Shown in pieces: positions 42,752 to 43,838 of a DNA stretch of 43,838 bases (the stretch's first letter is position 1; the number at the start of each line of letters is the position of its first letter). The position numbers and the translations under genes were made by a program. The notes beneath the pieces were generated by a model, which saw nothing but the letters and a program-made list of their open reading frames with translations, made no database searches and had not been told where the DNA came from. Origin of the DNA: Candidatus Angelobacter sp. Lineage in GTDB: Bacteria; Acidobacteriota; Terriglobia; Terriglobales; Acidobacteriaceae. Location: contig JAOAPH010000102.1 in assembly GCA_025462835.1 (NCBI GenBank), forward strand, positions 1-43,838, given 5' to 3'.

Positions 42752-43545
42752 AGCCGTTGTACTTCCTCGCCGGGAACGATGAAACCGAAGCGGCGCATGA
42801 TTGCGACACCCGCCGGGCTCTTCAAATAGGAGATGAACGCGCTGGCAGCGGACTTGTTTTTCGCGGAAGCCAAAATGATCACTGCTTGCTCCAGCGGTGG
42901 ATAGGCGTCCAGCGGCACCTCCCAAAATTTCCCTCTGTCGATCAGCGCAGGGGAGAGCGCCAACGAAAGAGCTGAGAAGCCGATCTCCGCGTTTCCGGTT
43001 TCAATGAACAGGGTAGCCTGGGAGATGTTCTCGCCGAAGACAAGTTTGTCGCGGACCTTTGCAGCCAAACCGTAGTGCTCCATCGCCGCCATGGCTGCGC
43101 GGCCATACGGTGCGTGCTCGGGATTGGCGATCGCGATCTTGCGAACCGAAGGCTGAAGCAATGCATTCATTCCCAATTTCGCAACGTCTACCGGTGAGCT
43201 ACTCGGCACCCAGAGGACAATCCTTCCCCGCGCATATTTGTACAAGCTTCCTGGCTGCGCCAGGCCGGCCGCTTCCAGCTTTCGGGGATAGTCGATATCA
43301 GCGGAGAAGAAAAGGTCGAAGGGCGCGCCGTTCTGGACCTGAGCGTAGAAATTCCCGGAAGAGCCGAAGGACGTTCTTATATGAGTGCCAGTCTGCTTCT
43401 CGAAATCGGCAGTGAGTACTTTGAACGCGGCGCTTAAATCGGAAGCGGCGGCGATCGTAAGCTCGTTATTCTGGGCAAACGCTTGCGTCGCGAACAACAA
43501 AAGAGCAAATACAAGCTGGAAGAATCTTTGACTAAGGCCGAACAA
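42748..43545 (-). CDS. modA: Molybdate-binding periplasmic protein
   Basis: A 265-residue substrate-binding protein with a signal peptide (~1-24, ending AFAQ). Type II SBP motifs: TIAAASDLSAAFKVL at the N terminus, FGSSGNFYAQVQNGAPFDLFFSAD, and GFSALSLA. These serine-rich loops bind oxyanions. The start is TTG 43545: GAGGTGA lies 5 nt upstream, and the codon is 14 bases inside the end of the HTH-TOBE gene, so the two are coupled. Molybdate feeds molybdopterin enzymes; none is in the window. Confidence 0.92.
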   Translation of the reverse strand: MFGLSQRFFQLVFALLLFATQAFAQNNELTIAAASDLSAAFKVLTADFEKQTGTHIRTSFGSSGNFYAQVQNGAPFDLFFSADIDYPRKLEAAGLAQPGSLYKYARGRIVLWVPSSSPVDVAKLGMNALLQPSVRKIAIANPEHAPYGRAAMAAMEHYGLAAKVRDKLVFGENISQATLFIETGNAEIGFSALSLALSPALIDRGKFWEVPLDAYPPLEQAVIILASAKNKSAASAFISYLKSPAGVAIMRRFGFIVPGEEVQRL

Positions 43546-43838
43546 TCATCACCTCGGTCGACTTGATCAGAGCAGCAGCGGTGTCGCCGGCCTTTAGTCC
43601 CATCTCTTGAACGGCGTCGGAGGTGATGATCGAGGTGATGACCTGCCCGCCTATCGACAATTTCACCTGCGCCATCAAGCCGCTCACTTTGATCTCAGTG
43701 ATGCGTCCAACAAGTTGATTTCGTCCGCTGATCTTCCTGTAGCTTTGGCGTCTTTCAGGAATAGGTTTGCTACGCTGGTTATGGAGAAAGCGATCAAGCT
43801 CGCCCTCAGGGATGCGATGATGTCCGCCAGTGGTCTTA
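43532..43838 (-). CDS. HTH-TOBE molybdate-responsive regulator (5' truncated by window edge)
   Basis: The frame runs off the window end; about 101 C-terminal residues are visible. They begin with the recognition-helix/wing segment KTTGGHHRIPEGELDRFL typical of MerR/excisionase-like HTH domains. After a basic linker comes a TOBE (Mop-type) domain: GRNQLVGRITEIKVSGLMAQVKL ... VITSIITSDAVQEMGLKAGDTAAALIKSTEVMI. TOBE domains bind molybdate or tungstate, so this is probably the operon's metal-sensing regulator or a molybdate-storage variant. Its stop TAG lies inside the start of modA. Only the C-terminal part can be judged; the start and full HTH are outside. Confidence 0.8.
   Translation of the reverse strand, partial: KTTGGHHRIPEGELDRFLHNQRSKPIPERRQSYRKISGRNQLVGRITEIKVSGLMAQVKLSIGGQVITSIITSDAVQEMGLKAGDTAAALIKSTEVMIVRP

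Noticed and set aside
42752-42925. N-terminal extension of ModB
   Set aside because: It lies wholly inside modA in another frame; the GTGA overlap marks the likely start.

Overview
The window looks like chromosome from an Acidobacteriota member (Terriglobia / Koribacter-like). It is a moderately GC-rich, densely coded genome with PD40-propeller Ser/Thr kinases, an Acidobacteria-type VWFA protein, secreted DinB and PIG-L proteins, and GTG/TTG starts that often lack a Shine-Dalgarno (SD). This assignment comes from gene content and style. No rRNA, tRNA or CRISPR array was seen.

Layout. 1-2.6 kb: the 3' part of a GH63-like glucosidase and an abutting SDR dehydrogenase. 2.6-5.3 kb: a membrane Ser/Thr kinase with a propeller sensor. 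5.4-12.6 kb: a small membrane protein, two secreted DinB proteins facing each other, and a compact minus-strand run (secreted PIG-L deacetylase, APC permease, MFS exporter, DinB). 12.6-19.6 kb: HAD phosphatase, TPR protein, dienelactone hydrolase, a third DinB protein, a propeller protein, a GT2 glycosyltransferase, a small membrane protein and a rhodanese.

19.6-22.3 kb is the most notable region. A family I inorganic pyrophosphatase gene (ppa) is cut in two by a 2,037-bp IS1595-type element. The element has 24-bp imperfect terminal inverted repeats and a perfect 8-bp target duplication. Removing it with one duplication copy restores a 191-codon ppa frame. It carries a transposase plus two passenger genes on the opposite strand: a DUF3800 protein and an overlapping 54-residue basic protein. 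Next to it, 22.3-24.2 kb holds palindromic repeat clusters on both sides of an orphan GAF-PAS protein, then a strong promoter with a palindromic operator candidate.

24.2-35 kb is a metabolic block on the plus strand: secreted alpha/beta hydrolase, a two-subunit B12-dependent acyl-CoA mutase (active-site residues of the isobutyryl-CoA type), AlkA-like glycosylase, two enoyl-CoA hydratase-family proteins, an acyl-CoA carboxylase carboxyltransferase, HMG-CoA lyase and a thioesterase. Together these suggest branched-chain amino-acid (leucine/valine) breakdown; the biotin carboxylase and acyl-CoA dehydrogenase must lie elsewhere. 35-41 kb: PilZ protein, small helical protein, histidine ammonia-lyase, VWFA protein, HD-domain protein, zinc-ribbon XRE regulator and murB. 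41.3 kb to the end: a minus-strand molybdate operon (HTH-TOBE regulator, modA, modB, modC) with every junction overlapping or 1 nt apart.
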